The notes beneath the pieces are model-generated. The model did no database searches. It saw nothing but the letters and a program-made list of their open reading frames with translations, and was not told the DNA's origin. The translations under genes and the position numbers were made by a program. Shown here in pieces: positions 23,013 to 34,800 of a stretch of 64,000 nucleotides of DNA. The number at the start of each line of letters is the position of its first letter. The stretch's first letter is position 1. The stretch covers positions 62,001 through 126,000 of the forward strand of contig JARPUW010000561.1 of assembly GCA_030533445.1 (NCBI GenBank), read 5' to 3'. This DNA is from Cyprinodon diabolis. Lineage: Eukaryota; Chordata; Actinopteri; Cyprinodontiformes; Cyprinodontidae.

Positions 23013-25667
23013 ATCTAGAGCTGAAAACTAAATATATAAAGTAGATTTGGGCAGATGTTTTTGGTTCCAAGCTTCAAATCAGAAGTTGAGGCCAAAACGC
23101 TCTTTTTACAGTGAGATAATGCCATTTTGGCCTCTGGAGTAGTAACAGACAAACCATTAATGATACAGCCATGATCTTTTCTGGCAATCATCTAGAGCTG
23201 AAAACTAACAATATAAAGTAGATTTGAGCAGATGTTTTTGGTTCCAAGCTTCAAATCAGAAGTTGAGGCCAAAACGCTCTTTTTACAGTGAGATAATGCC
23301 ATTTTGGCCTCTGGAGTAGTAACAGACAAACCATTAATGATACAGCCATGATCTTTTCTGGCAATCATCTAGAGCTGAAAACTAAATATATAAAGTAGAT
23401 TTGGGCAGATGTTTTTGGTTCCAAGCTTCAAATCAGAAGTTGAGGCCAAAACGCTCTTTTCACAGTGAGATAATGCCATTTTGGCCTCTGGAGTTGTAAC
23501 AGACAAACCATTAATGATACAGCCATGATCTTTTCTGGCAATCATCTAGAGCTGAAAACTAACAATATAAAGTAGATTTGAGCAGATGTTTTTGGTTCCA
23601 AGCTTCAAATCAGAAGTTGAGGCCAAAACGCTCTTTTCACAGTGAGATAATGCCATTTTGGCCTCTGGAGTTGTAACAGACAAACCATTAATGATACAGC
23701 CACGATCTTTTCTGCCAATCATCTAGAGCTGAAAACTAACAATATAAAGTAGATTTGAGCAGATGTTTTTGGTTCCAAGCTTCAAATCAGAAGTTGAGGC
23801 CAAAACGCTCTTTTCACAGTGAGATAATGCCATTTTGGCCTCTGGAGTTGTAACAGACAAACCATTAATGATACAGCCACGATCTTTTCTGGCAATCATC
23901 TAGAGCTGAAAACTAACAATATAAAGTAGATTTGAGCAGATGTTTTTGGTTCCAAGCTTCAAATCAGAAGTTGAGGCCAAAACGCTCTTTTCACAGTGAG
24001 ATAATGCCATTTTGGCCTCTGGAGTTGTAACAGACAAACCATTAATGATACAGCCATGATCTTTTCTGGCAATCATCTAGAGCTGAAAACTAACAATATA
24101 AAGTAGATTTGAGCAGATGTTTTTGGTTCCAAGCTTCAAATCAGAAGTTGAGGCCAAAACGCTCTTTTCACAGTGAGATAATGCCATTTTGGCCTCTGGA
24201 GTTGTAACAGACAAACCATTAATGATACAGCCATGATCTTTTCTGGCAATCATCTAGAGCTGAAAACTAACAATATAAAGTAGATTTGAGCAGATGTTTT
24301 TGGTTCCAAGCTTCAAATCAGAAGTTGAGGCCAAAACATTCTTTTTACAGTGAGATAATGCCATTTTGGCCTCTGGAGTAGTAACAGACAAACCATTAAT
24401 GATACAGCCATGATCTTTTCTGGCAATCATCTAGAGCTGAAAACTAAATATATAAAGTAGATTTGGGCAGATGTTTTTGGTTCCAAGCTTCAAATCAGAA
24501 GTTGAGGCCAAAACGCTCTTTTCACAGTGAGATAATGCCATTTTGGCCTCTGGAGTAGTAACAGACAAACCATTAATGATACAGCCATGATCTTTTCTGG
24601 CAATCATCTAGAGCTGAAAACTAAATATATAAAGTAGATTTGGGCAGATGTTTTTGGTTCCGAGCTTCAAATCAGAAGTTGAGGCCAAAACGCTCTTTTC
24701 ACAGTGAGATAATGCCATTTTGGCCTCTGGAGTTGTAACAGACAAACCATTAATGATACAGCCACGATCTTTTCTGGCAATCATCTAGAGCTGAAAACTA
24801 ACAATATAAAGTAGATTTGAGCAGATGTTTTTGGTTCCAAGCTTCAAATCAGAAGTTGAGGCCAAAACGCTCTTTTCACAGTGAGATAATGCCATTTTGG
24901 CCTCTGGAGTTGTAACAGACAAACCATTAATGATACAGTCATGATCTTTTCTGGCAATCATCTAGAGCTGAAAACTAACAATATAAAGTAGATTTGAGCA
25001 GATGTTTTTGGTTCCAAGCTTCAAATCAGAAGTTGAGGCCAAATCGCTCTTTTTAAAGTGAGATAATGCCATTTTGGCCTCTGGAGTTGTAACAGACAAA
25101 CCATTAATGATACAGCAATGATCTTTTCTGGCAATCATCTAGAGCTGAAAACTAACAATATAAAGTAGATTTGAGCAGATGTTTTTTGTTCCAAGCTTCA
25201 AAATAGAAGTTGAGGCCAAAACGCTCTTTTCACAGTGAAATAATGCCATTTTGGCCTCTAGAGTTGTAACAGACAAACCATTAATGATACAGCCACGATC
25301 TTTTCTGGCAATCATCTAGAGCTGAAAACTAACAATATAAAGTAGATTTGAGCAGATGTTTTTGGTTCCAAGCTTCAAAACAGAAGTTGAGGCCAAAACG
25401 CTCTTTTCACAGTGAGATAATGCCATTTTGGCCTCTAGAGTTGTAACAGACAAACCATTAATGATACTGCCATGATCTTTTCTGGCAATCATCTAGAGCT
25501 GAAAACTAACAATATAAAGTAGATTTGAGCAGATGTTTTTGGTTCCAAGCTTCAAATCAGAAGTTGAGGCCAAAACGCTCTTTTTACAGTGAGATAATGC
25601 CATTTTGGCCTCTGGAGTAGTAACAGACAAACCATTAATGATACAGCCATGATCTTTTCTGGCAATC
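23013..25667 (+). repeat. Island of right-half subtypes, m131-m145
   Basis: Order WR R Wt H H N N M V Wc T B L Y R. The M monomer (m138, ACATTC at 85-90), V (m139), L (m143, TTTTTTGTTCC and GTGAAATAATG with CTCTAGAG) and Y (m144, with CTGCCATG) otherwise occur only right of about 38 kb. The Wc-T-B-L-Y-R string returns at 50627-51688 and 55936-56997. m142 has AAAGTGAG at 96-103, m143 has AAATAG at 65-70 and m134 has CTGCCAATC, all private. Confidence 0.85.
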
Positions 25668-27260
25668 ATCTAGAGCTGAAAACTAACAATATAAAGTAGA
25701 TTTGAGCAGATGTTTTTGGTTCCAAGCTTCAAATCAGAAGTTGAGGCCAAATCGCTCTTTTTACAGTGAGATAATGCCATTTTGGCCTCTGGAGTTGTAA
25801 CAGACAAACCATTAATGATACAGCAATGATCTTTTCTGGCAATCATCTAGAGCTGAAAACTAACAATATAAAGTAGATTTGAGCAGATGTTTTTGGTTCC
25901 AAGCTTCAAAACAGAAGTTGAGGCCAAAACGCTCTTTTCACAGTGAGATAATGCCATTTTGGCCTCTGGAGTTGTAACAGACAAACCATTAATGATACAG
26001 TCATGATCTTTTCTGGCAATCATCTAGAGCTGAAAACTAACAATATAAAGTAGATTTGAGCAGATGTTTTTGGTTCCAAGCTTCAAAACAGAAGTTGAGG
26101 CCAAAACGCTCTTTTCACAGTGAGATAATGCCATTTTGGCCTCTGGAGTTGCAACAGACAAACCATTAATGATACAGCCATAATCTTTTCTGGCAATCAT
26201 CTACAGCTAAAAACTAACAATATAAAGTAGATTTGAGCAGATGTTTTTGGTTCCAAGCTTCAAATCAGAAGTTGAGGCCAAAACGCTCTTTTCACAGTGA
26301 GATAATGCCATTTTGGCCTCTGGAGTTGTAACAGACAAACCATTAATGATACAGCCATGATCTTTTCTGGCAATCATCTACCGCTGACAACTAACAATAT
26401 AAAGTAGATTTGAGCAGATGTTTTTGGTTCCAAGCTTCAAATCAGAAGTTGAGGCCAAAACGCTCTTTTTACAGTGAGATAATGCCATTTTGGCCTCTGG
26501 AGTAGTAACAGACAAACCATTAATGATACAGCCATGATCTTTTCTGGCAATCATCTAGAGCTGAAAACTAACAATATAAAGTAGATTTGAGCAGATGTTT
26601 TTGGTTCCAAGCTTCAAATCAGAAGTTGAGGCCAAAACGCTCTTCTCACAGTGAGATAATGCCATTTTGGCCTCTGGAGTTGTAACAGACAAACCATTAA
26701 TGATACAGCCACGATCTTTTCTGGCAATCATCTAGAGCTGAAAACTAACAATATAAAGTAGATTTGAGCAGATGTTTTTGGTTCCAAGCTTCAAATCAGA
26801 AGTTGAGGCCAAAACGCTCTTTTCACAGTGAGATAATGCCATTTTGGCCTCTGGAGTTGTAACAGACAAACCATTAATGATACAGCCACGATCTTTTCTG
26901 GCAATCATCTAGAGCTGAAAACTAACAATATAAAGTAGATTTGAGCAGATGTTTTTGGTTCCAAGCTTCAAATCAGAAGTTGAGGCCAAAACGCTCTTTT
27001 CACAGTGAGATAATGCCATTTTGGCCTCTGGAGTTGTAACAGACAAACCATTAATGATACAGCCACGATCTTTTCTGGCAATCATCTAGAGCTGAAAACT
27101 AACAATATAAAGTAGATTTGAGCAGATGTTTTTGGTTCCAAGCTTCAAATCAGAAGTTGAGGCCAAAACGCTCTTTTCACAGTGAGATAATGCCATTTTG
27201 GCCTCTGGAGTTGTAACAGACAAACCATTAATGATACAGCCATGATCTTTTCTGGCAATC
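25668..27260 (+). repeat. Segment m146-m154: B Kt Ka P X then an H run
   Basis: The first five monomers repeat the B-Kt-Ka-P-X order of m12-m16 and m47-m51. They are followed by three H monomers in a row (m151-m153, with CTTCTCAC in m151) and one N. m146 is unusual in following R rather than a T-type monomer. m148 has GTTGCAACAG. I see nothing but satellite here. Confidence 0.8.
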
Positions 27261-30200
27261 ATCTAGAGCTGAAAACTAACAATATAAAGTAGATTTGAGC
27301 AGATGTTTTTGGTTCCAAGCTTCAAATCAGAAGTTGAGGCCAAAACGCTCTTTTTACAGTGAGATAATGCCATTTTGGCCTCTGGAGTTGTAACAGACAA
27401 ACCATTAATGATACAGCCATGATCTTTTCTGGCAATCATCTACCGCTGACAACTAACAATATAAAGTAGATTTGAGCAGATGTTTTTGGTTCCAAGCTTC
27501 AAATCAGAAGTTGAGGCCAAAACGCTCTTTTTACAGTGAGATAATGCCATTTTGGCCTCTGGAGTAGTAACAGACAAACCATTAATGATACAGCCATGAT
27601 CTTTTCTGGCAATCATCTAGAGCTGAAAACTAACAATATAAAGTAGATTTGAGCAGATGTTTTTGGTTCCAAGCTTCAAATCAGAAGTTGAGGCCAAAAC
27701 GCTCTTTTTACAGTGAGATAATGCCATTTTGGCCTCTGGAGTAGTAACAGACAAACCATTAATGATACAGCCATGATCTTTTCTGGCAATCATCTAGAGC
27801 TGAAAACTAAATATATAAAGTAGATTTGGGCAGATGTTTTTGGTTCCAAGCTTCAAATCAGAAGTTGAGGCCAAAACGCTCTTTTCACAGTGAGATAATG
27901 CCATTTTGGCCTCTGGAGTTGTAACAGACAAACCATTAATGATACAGCCACGATCTTTTCTGGCAATCATCTAGAGCTGAAAACTAACAATATAAAGTAG
28001 ATTTGAGCAGATGTTTTTGGTTCCAAGCTTCAAATCAGAAGTTGAGGCCAAAACGCTCTTTTCACAGTGAGATAATGCCATTTTGGCCTCTGGAGTAGTA
28101 ACAGACAAACCATTAATGATACAGCCATGATCTTTTCTGGCAATCATCTACCGCTGACAACTAACAATATAAAGTAGATTTGGGCAGATGTTTTTGGTTC
28201 CAAGCTTCAAATCAGAAGTTGAGGCCAAAACGCTCTTTTCACAGTGAGATAATGCCATTTTGGCCTCTGGAGTAGTAACAGACAAACCATTAATGATACA
28301 GCCATGATCTTTTCTGGCAATCATCTAGAGCTGAAAACTAAATATATAAAGTAGATTTGGGCAGATGTTTTTGGTTCCAAGCTTCAAATCAGAAGTTGAG
28401 GCCAAAACGCTCTTTTCACAGTGAGATAATGCCATTTTGGCCTCTGGAGTTGTAACAGACAAACCATTAATGATACAGCCATGATCTTTTCTGGCAATCA
28501 TCTAGAGCTGAAAACTAAATATATAAAGTAGATTTGAGCAGATGTTTTTGGTTCCAAGCTTCAAATCAGAAGTTGAGGCCAAAACGCTCTTTTCACAGTG
28601 AGATAATGCCATTTTGGCCTCTGGAGTTGTAACAGACAAACCATTAATGATACAGCCATGATCTTTTCTGGCAATCATCTAGAGCTGAAAACTAAATATA
28701 TAAAGTAGATTTGGGCAGATGTTTTTGGTTCAAAGCTTCAAATCAGAAGTTGAGGCCAAAACGCTCTTTTCACAGTGAGATAATGCCATTTTGGCCTCTG
28801 GAGTTGTAACAGACAAACCATTAATGATACAGTCATGATCTTTTCTGGCAATCATCTAGAGCTGAAAACTAACAATATAAAGTAGATTTGAGCAGATGTT
28901 TTTGGTTCCAAGCTTCAAAACAGAAGTTGAGGCCAAAACGCTTTTTTCACAGTGAGATAATGCCATTTTGGCCTCTGGAGTTGTAACAGACAAACTATTA
29001 AACATACAGCCATAATCTTTTCTGGCAATCATCTACAGCTAAAAACTAACAATATAAAGTAGATTTGAGCAGATGTTTTTGGTTCCAACCTTCAAATCAG
29101 AAGGTTGAGGCCAAAACGCTCTTTTCACAGTGAGATAATGCCATTTTGGCCTCTGGAGTTGTAACAGACAAACCATTAATGATACAGCCATGATCTTTTC
29201 TGGCAATCATCTACCGCTGAAAACTAACAATATAAAGTAGATTTGAGCAGATGTTTTTGGTTCCAAGCTTCAAATCAGAAGTTGAGGCCAAAACGCTCTT
29301 TTTACAGTGAGATAATGCCATTTTGGCCTCTGGAGTAGTAACAGACAAACCATTAATGATACAGCCATGATCTTTTCTGGCAATCATCTAGAGCTGAAAA
29401 CTAACAATATAAAGTAGATTTGAGCAGATGTTTTTGGTTCCAAGCTTCAAATCAGAAGTTGAGGCCAAAACGCTCTTTTTACAGTGAGATAATGCCATTT
29501 TGGCCTCTGGAGTAGTAACAGACAAACCATTAATGATACAGCCACGATCTTTTCTGGCAATCATCTAGAGCTGAAAACTAACAATATAAAGTAGATTTGA
29601 GCAGATGTTTTTGGTTCCAAGCTTCAAATCAGAAGTTGAGGCCAAAACGCTCTTTTCACAGTGAGATAATGCCATTTTGGCCTCTGGAGTTGTAACAGAC
29701 AAACCATTAATGATACAGTCATGATCTTTTCTGGCAATCATCTAGAGCTGAAAACTAACAATATAAATTAGATTTGAGCAGATGTTTTTGGTTCCAAGCT
29801 TCAAATCAGAAGTTGAGGCCAAATCGCTCTTTTTACAGTGAGATAATGCCATTTTGGCCTCTGGAGTTGTAACAGACAAACCATTAATGATACAGCAATG
29901 ATCTTTTCTGGCAATCATCTAGAGCTGAAAACTAACAATATAAAGTAGATTTGAGCAGATGTTTTTGGTTCCAAGCTTCAAAACAGAAGTTGAGGCCAAA
30001 ACGCTCTTTTCACAGTGAGATAATGCCATTTTGGCCTCTGGAGTTGTAACAGACAAACCATTAATGATACAGCCATGATCTTTTCTGGCAATCATCTAGA
30101 GCTGAAAACTAACAATATAAAGTAGATTTGAGCAGATGTTTTTGGTTCCAAGCTTCAAATCAGAAGTTGAGGCCAAAACGCTCTTTTCACAGTGAGATAA

Positions 30201-31863
30201 TGCCATTTTGGCCTCTGGAGTTGTAACAGACAAACCATTAATGATACAGCCATGATCTTTTCTGGCAATCATCTACAGCTGAAAACTAACAATATAAAGT
30301 AGATTTGAGCAGATGTTTTTGGTTCCAAGCTTCAAATCAGAAGTTGAGGCCAAAACGCTCTTTTTACAGTGAGATAATGCCATTTTGGCCTCTGGAGTTG
30401 TAACAGACAAACCATTAATGATACAGCCATGATCTTTTCTGGCAATCATCTAGAGCTGAAAACTAAATATATAAAGTAGATTTGGGCAGATGTTTTTGGT
30501 TCAAAGCTTCAAATCAGAAGTTGAGGCCAAAACGCTCTTTTCACAGTGAGATAATGCCATTTTGGCCTCTGGAGTTGTAACAGACAAACCATTAATGATA
30601 CAGTCATGATCTTTTCTGGCAATCATCTAGAGCTGAAAACTAACAATATAAAGTAGATTTGAGCAGATGTTTTTGGTTCCAAGCTTCAAAACAGAAGTTG
30701 AGGCCAAAACGCTTTTTTCACAGTGAGATAATGCCATTTTGGCCTCTGGAGTTGTAACAGACAAACCATTAATGATACAGCCATGATCTTTTCTGGCAAT
30801 CATCTACCGCTGAAAACTAACAATATAAAGTAGATTTGAGCAGATGTTTTTGGTTCCAAGCTTCAAATCAGAAGTTGAGGCCAAAACGCTCTTTTTACAG
30901 TGAGATAATGCCATTTTGGCCTCTGGAGTAGTAACAGACAAACCATTAATGATACAGCCATGATCTTTTCTGGCAATCATCTAGAGCTGAAAACTAACAA
31001 TATAAAGTAGATTTGAGCAGATGTTTTTGGTTCCAAGCTTCAAATCAGAAGTTGAGGCCAAAACGCTCTTTTTACAGTGAGATAATGCCATTTTGGCCTC
31101 TGGAGTAGTAACAGACAAACCATTAATGATACAGCCATGATCTTTTCTGGCAATCATCTAGAGCTGAAAACTAACAATATAAAGTAGATTTGAGCAGATG
31201 TTTTTGGTTCCAAGCTTCAAATCAGAAGTTGAGGCCAAAACGCTCTTTTCACAGTGAGATAATGCCATTTTGGCCTCTGGAGTTGTAACAGACAAACCAT
31301 TAATGATACAGTCATGATCTTTTCTGGCAATCATCTAGAGCTGAAAACTAACAATATAAATTAGATTTGAGCAGATGTTTTTGGTTCCAAGCTTCAAATC
31401 AGAAGTTGAGGCCAAATCGCTCTTTTTACAGTGAGATAATGCCATTTTGGCCTCTGGAGTTGTAACAGACAAACCATTAATGATACAGCAATGATCTTTT
31501 CTGGCAATCATCTAGAGCTGAAAACTAACAATATAAAGTAGATTTGAGCAGATGTTTTTGGTTCCAAGCTTCAAAACAGAAGTTGAGGCCAAAACGCTCT
31601 TTTCACAGTGAGATAATGCCATTTTGGCCTCTGGAGTTGTAACAGACAAACCATTAATGATACAGCCATGATCTTTTCTGGCAATCATCTAGAGCTGAAA
31701 ACTAACAATATAAAGTAGATTTGAGCAGATGTTTTTGGTTCCAAGCTTCAAATCAGAAGTTGAGGCCAAAACGCTCTTTTCACAGTGAGATAATGCCATT
31801 TTGGCCTCTGGAGTTGTAACAGACAAACCATTAATGATACAGCCATGATCTTTTCTGGCAATC
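27261..31863 (+). repeat. 26-monomer HOR unit, copy 1 (m155-m180, 4,603 bp)
   Basis: Order: N(T95) X R Wc N(A129) X/V Wt U Wr Kz P+ X R(CACG) T B Kn N Q(T95) Wr Kn X R T B Kn N. Private marks: GGTTCAAAGC (A56) in the Wr monomers, CGCTTTTTTCAC (T90) in the K monomers m164 and m174, AAATTAGAT (T29) in the B monomers, U (ATATAT with GAGC) at m162, and the +1 monomer m165. Within the unit the R-T-B-Kn-N-Q stretch recurs after nine monomers (m167-m172 and m176-m181). Confidence 0.92.
29031..29208 (+). repeat. 178-bp monomer m165 with a perfected 8-bp hairpin
   Basis: P-type monomer. CAAGCTTC/GAAGTTG of the normal quasi-palindrome has become CAACCTTC at 29086-29093 and GAAGGTTG at 29100-29107, perfect complements about a 6-base loop. 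This needed two separate changes, G to C on the left and an inserted G on the right. The HindIII-type site is lost. Confidence 0.93.
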
Positions 31864-34800
31864 ATCTAGAGCTGAAAACTAACAATATAAAGTAGATTTG
31901 AGCAGATGTTTTTGGTTCCAAGCTTCAAATCAGAAGTTGAGGCCAAAACGCTCTTTTTACAGTGAGATAATGCCATTTTGGCCTCTGGAGTTGTAACAGA
32001 CAAACCATTAATGATACAGCCATGATCTTTTCTGGCAATCATCTACCGCTGACAACTAACAATATAAAGTAGATTTGAGCAGATGTTTTTGGTTCCAAGC
32101 TTCAAATCAGAAGTTGAGGCCAAAACGCTCTTTTTACAGTGAGATAATGCCATTTTGGCCTCTGGAGTAGTAACAGACAAACCATTAATGATACAGCCAT
32201 GATCTTTTCTGGCAATCATCTAGAGCTGAAAACTAACAATATAAAGTAGATTTGAGCAGATGTTTTTGGTTCCAAGCTTCAAATCAGAAGTTGAGGCCAA
32301 AACGCTCTTTTTACAGTGAGATAATGCCATTTTGGCCTCTGGAGTAGTAACAGACAAACCATTAATGATACAGCCATGATCTTTTCTGGCAATCATCTAG
32401 AGCTGAAAACTAAATATATAAAGTAGATTTGGGCAGATGTTTTTGGTTCCAAGCTTCAAATCAGAAGTTGAGGCCAAAACGCTCTTTTCACAGTGAGATA
32501 ATGCCATTTTGGCCTCTGGAGTTGTAACAGACAAACCATTAATGATACAGCCACGATCTTTTCTGGCAATCATCTAGAGCTGAAAACTAACAATATAAAG
32601 TAGATTTGAGCAGATGTTTTTGGTTCCAAGCTTCAAATCAGAAGTTGAGGCCAAAACGCTCTTTTCACAGTGAGATAATGCCATTTTGGCCTCTGGAGTA
32701 GTAACAGACAAACCATTAATGATACAGCCATGATCTTTTCTGGCAATCATCTACCGCTGACAACTAACAATATAAAGTAGATTTGGGCAGATGTTTTTGG
32801 TTCCAAGCTTCAAATCAGAAGTTGAGGCCAAAACGCTCTTTTCACAGTGAGATAATGCCATTTTGGCCTCTGGAGTAGTAACAGACAAACCATTAATGAT
32901 ACAGCCATGATCTTTTCTGGCAATCATCTAGAGCTGAAAACTAAATATATAAAGTAGATTTGGGCAGATGTTTTTGGTTCCAAGCTTCAAATCAGAAGTT
33001 GAGGCCAAAACGCTCTTTTCACAGTGAGATAATGCCATTTTGGCCTCTGGAGTTGTAACAGACAAACCATTAATGATACAGCCATGATCTTTTCTGGCAA
33101 TCATCTAGAGCTGAAAACTAAATATATAAAGTAGATTTGAGCAGATGTTTTTGGTTCCAAGCTTCAAATCAGAAGTTGAGGCCAAAACGCTCTTTTCACA
33201 GTGAGATAATGCCATTTTGGCCTCTGGAGTTGTAACAGACAAACCATTAATGATACAGCCATGATCTTTTCTGGCAATCATCTAGAGCTGAAAACTAAAT
33301 ATATAAAGTAGATTTGGGCAGATGTTTTTGGTTCAAAGCTTCAAATCAGAAGTTGAGGCCAAAACGCTCTTTTCACAGTGAGATAATGCCATTTTGGCCT
33401 CTGGAGTTGTAACAGACAAACCATTAATGATACAGTCATGATCTTTTCTGGCAATCATCTAGAGCTGAAAACTAACAATATAAAGTAGATTTGAGCAGAT
33501 GTTTTTGGTTCCAAGCTTCAAAACAGAAGTTGAGGCCAAAACGCTTTTTTCACAGTGAGATAATGCCATTTTGGCCTCTGGAGTTGTAACAGACAAACTA
33601 TTAAACATACAGCCATAATCTTTTCTGGCAATCATCTACAGCTAAAAACTAACAATATAAAGTAGATTTGAGCAGATGTTTTTGGTTCCAACCTTCAAAT
33701 CAGAAGGTTGAGGCCAAAACGCTCTTTTCACAGTGAGATAATGCCATTTTGGCCTCTGGAGTTGTAACAGACAAACCATTAATGATACAGCCATGATCTT
33801 TTCTGGCAATCATCTACCGCTGAAAACTAACAATATAAAGTAGATTTGAGCAGATGTTTTTGGTTCCAAGCTTCAAATCAGAAGTTGAGGCCAAAACGCT
33901 CTTTTTACAGTGAGATAATGCCATTTTGGCCTCTGGAGTAGTAACAGACAAACCATTAATGATACAGCCATGATCTTTTCTGGCAATCATCTAGAGCTGA
34001 AAACTAACAATATAAAGTAGATTTGAGCAGATGTTTTTGGTTCCAAGCTTCAAATCAGAAGTTGAGGCCAAAACGCTCTTTTTACAGTGAGATAATGCCA
34101 TTTTGGCCTCTGGAGTAGTAACAGACAAACCATTAATGATACAGCCACGATCTTTTCTGGCAATCATCTAGAGCTGAAAACTAACAATATAAAGTAGATT
34201 TGAGCAGATGTTTTTGGTTCCAAGCTTCAAATCAGAAGTTGAGGCCAAAACGCTCTTTTCACAGTGAGATAATGCCATTTTGGCCTCTGGAGTTGTAACA
34301 GACAAACCATTAATGATACAGTCATGATCTTTTCTGGCAATCATCTAGAGCTGAAAACTAACAATATAAATTAGATTTGAGCAGATGTTTTTGGTTCCAA
34401 GCTTCAAATCAGAAGTTGAGGCCAAATCGCTCTTTTTACAGTGAGATAATGCCATTTTGGCCTCTGGAGTTGTAACAGACAAACCATTAATGATACAGCA
34501 ATGATCTTTTCTGGCAATCATCTAGAGCTGAAAACTAACAATATAAAGTAGATTTGAGCAGATGTTTTTGGTTCCAAGCTTCAAAACAGAAGTTGAGGCC
34601 AAAACGCTCTTTTCACAGTGAGATAATGCCATTTTGGCCTCTGGAGTTGTAACAGACAAACCATTAATGATACAGCCATGATCTTTTCTGGCAATCATCT
34701 AGAGCTGAAAACTAACAATATAAAGTAGATTTGAGCAGATGTTTTTGGTTCCAAGCTTCAAATCAGAAGTTGAGGCCAAAACGCTCTTTTCACAGTGAGA

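Larger units (their letters stand above)
15578..23189 (+). repeat. 43-monomer block, copy 2 (m89-m131, 7,612 bp)
   Basis: Tandem partner of 7966-15577. From m90 to m130 the subtype order is identical to m47-m87, and every rare mark is in register at +7,612 bp. Near identity over more than 7 kb implies a recent duplication. m99 carries TCCACGCTTC where m56 has TCCAAGCTTC, so the copies are not base-for-base identical by eye. Confidence 0.92.
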
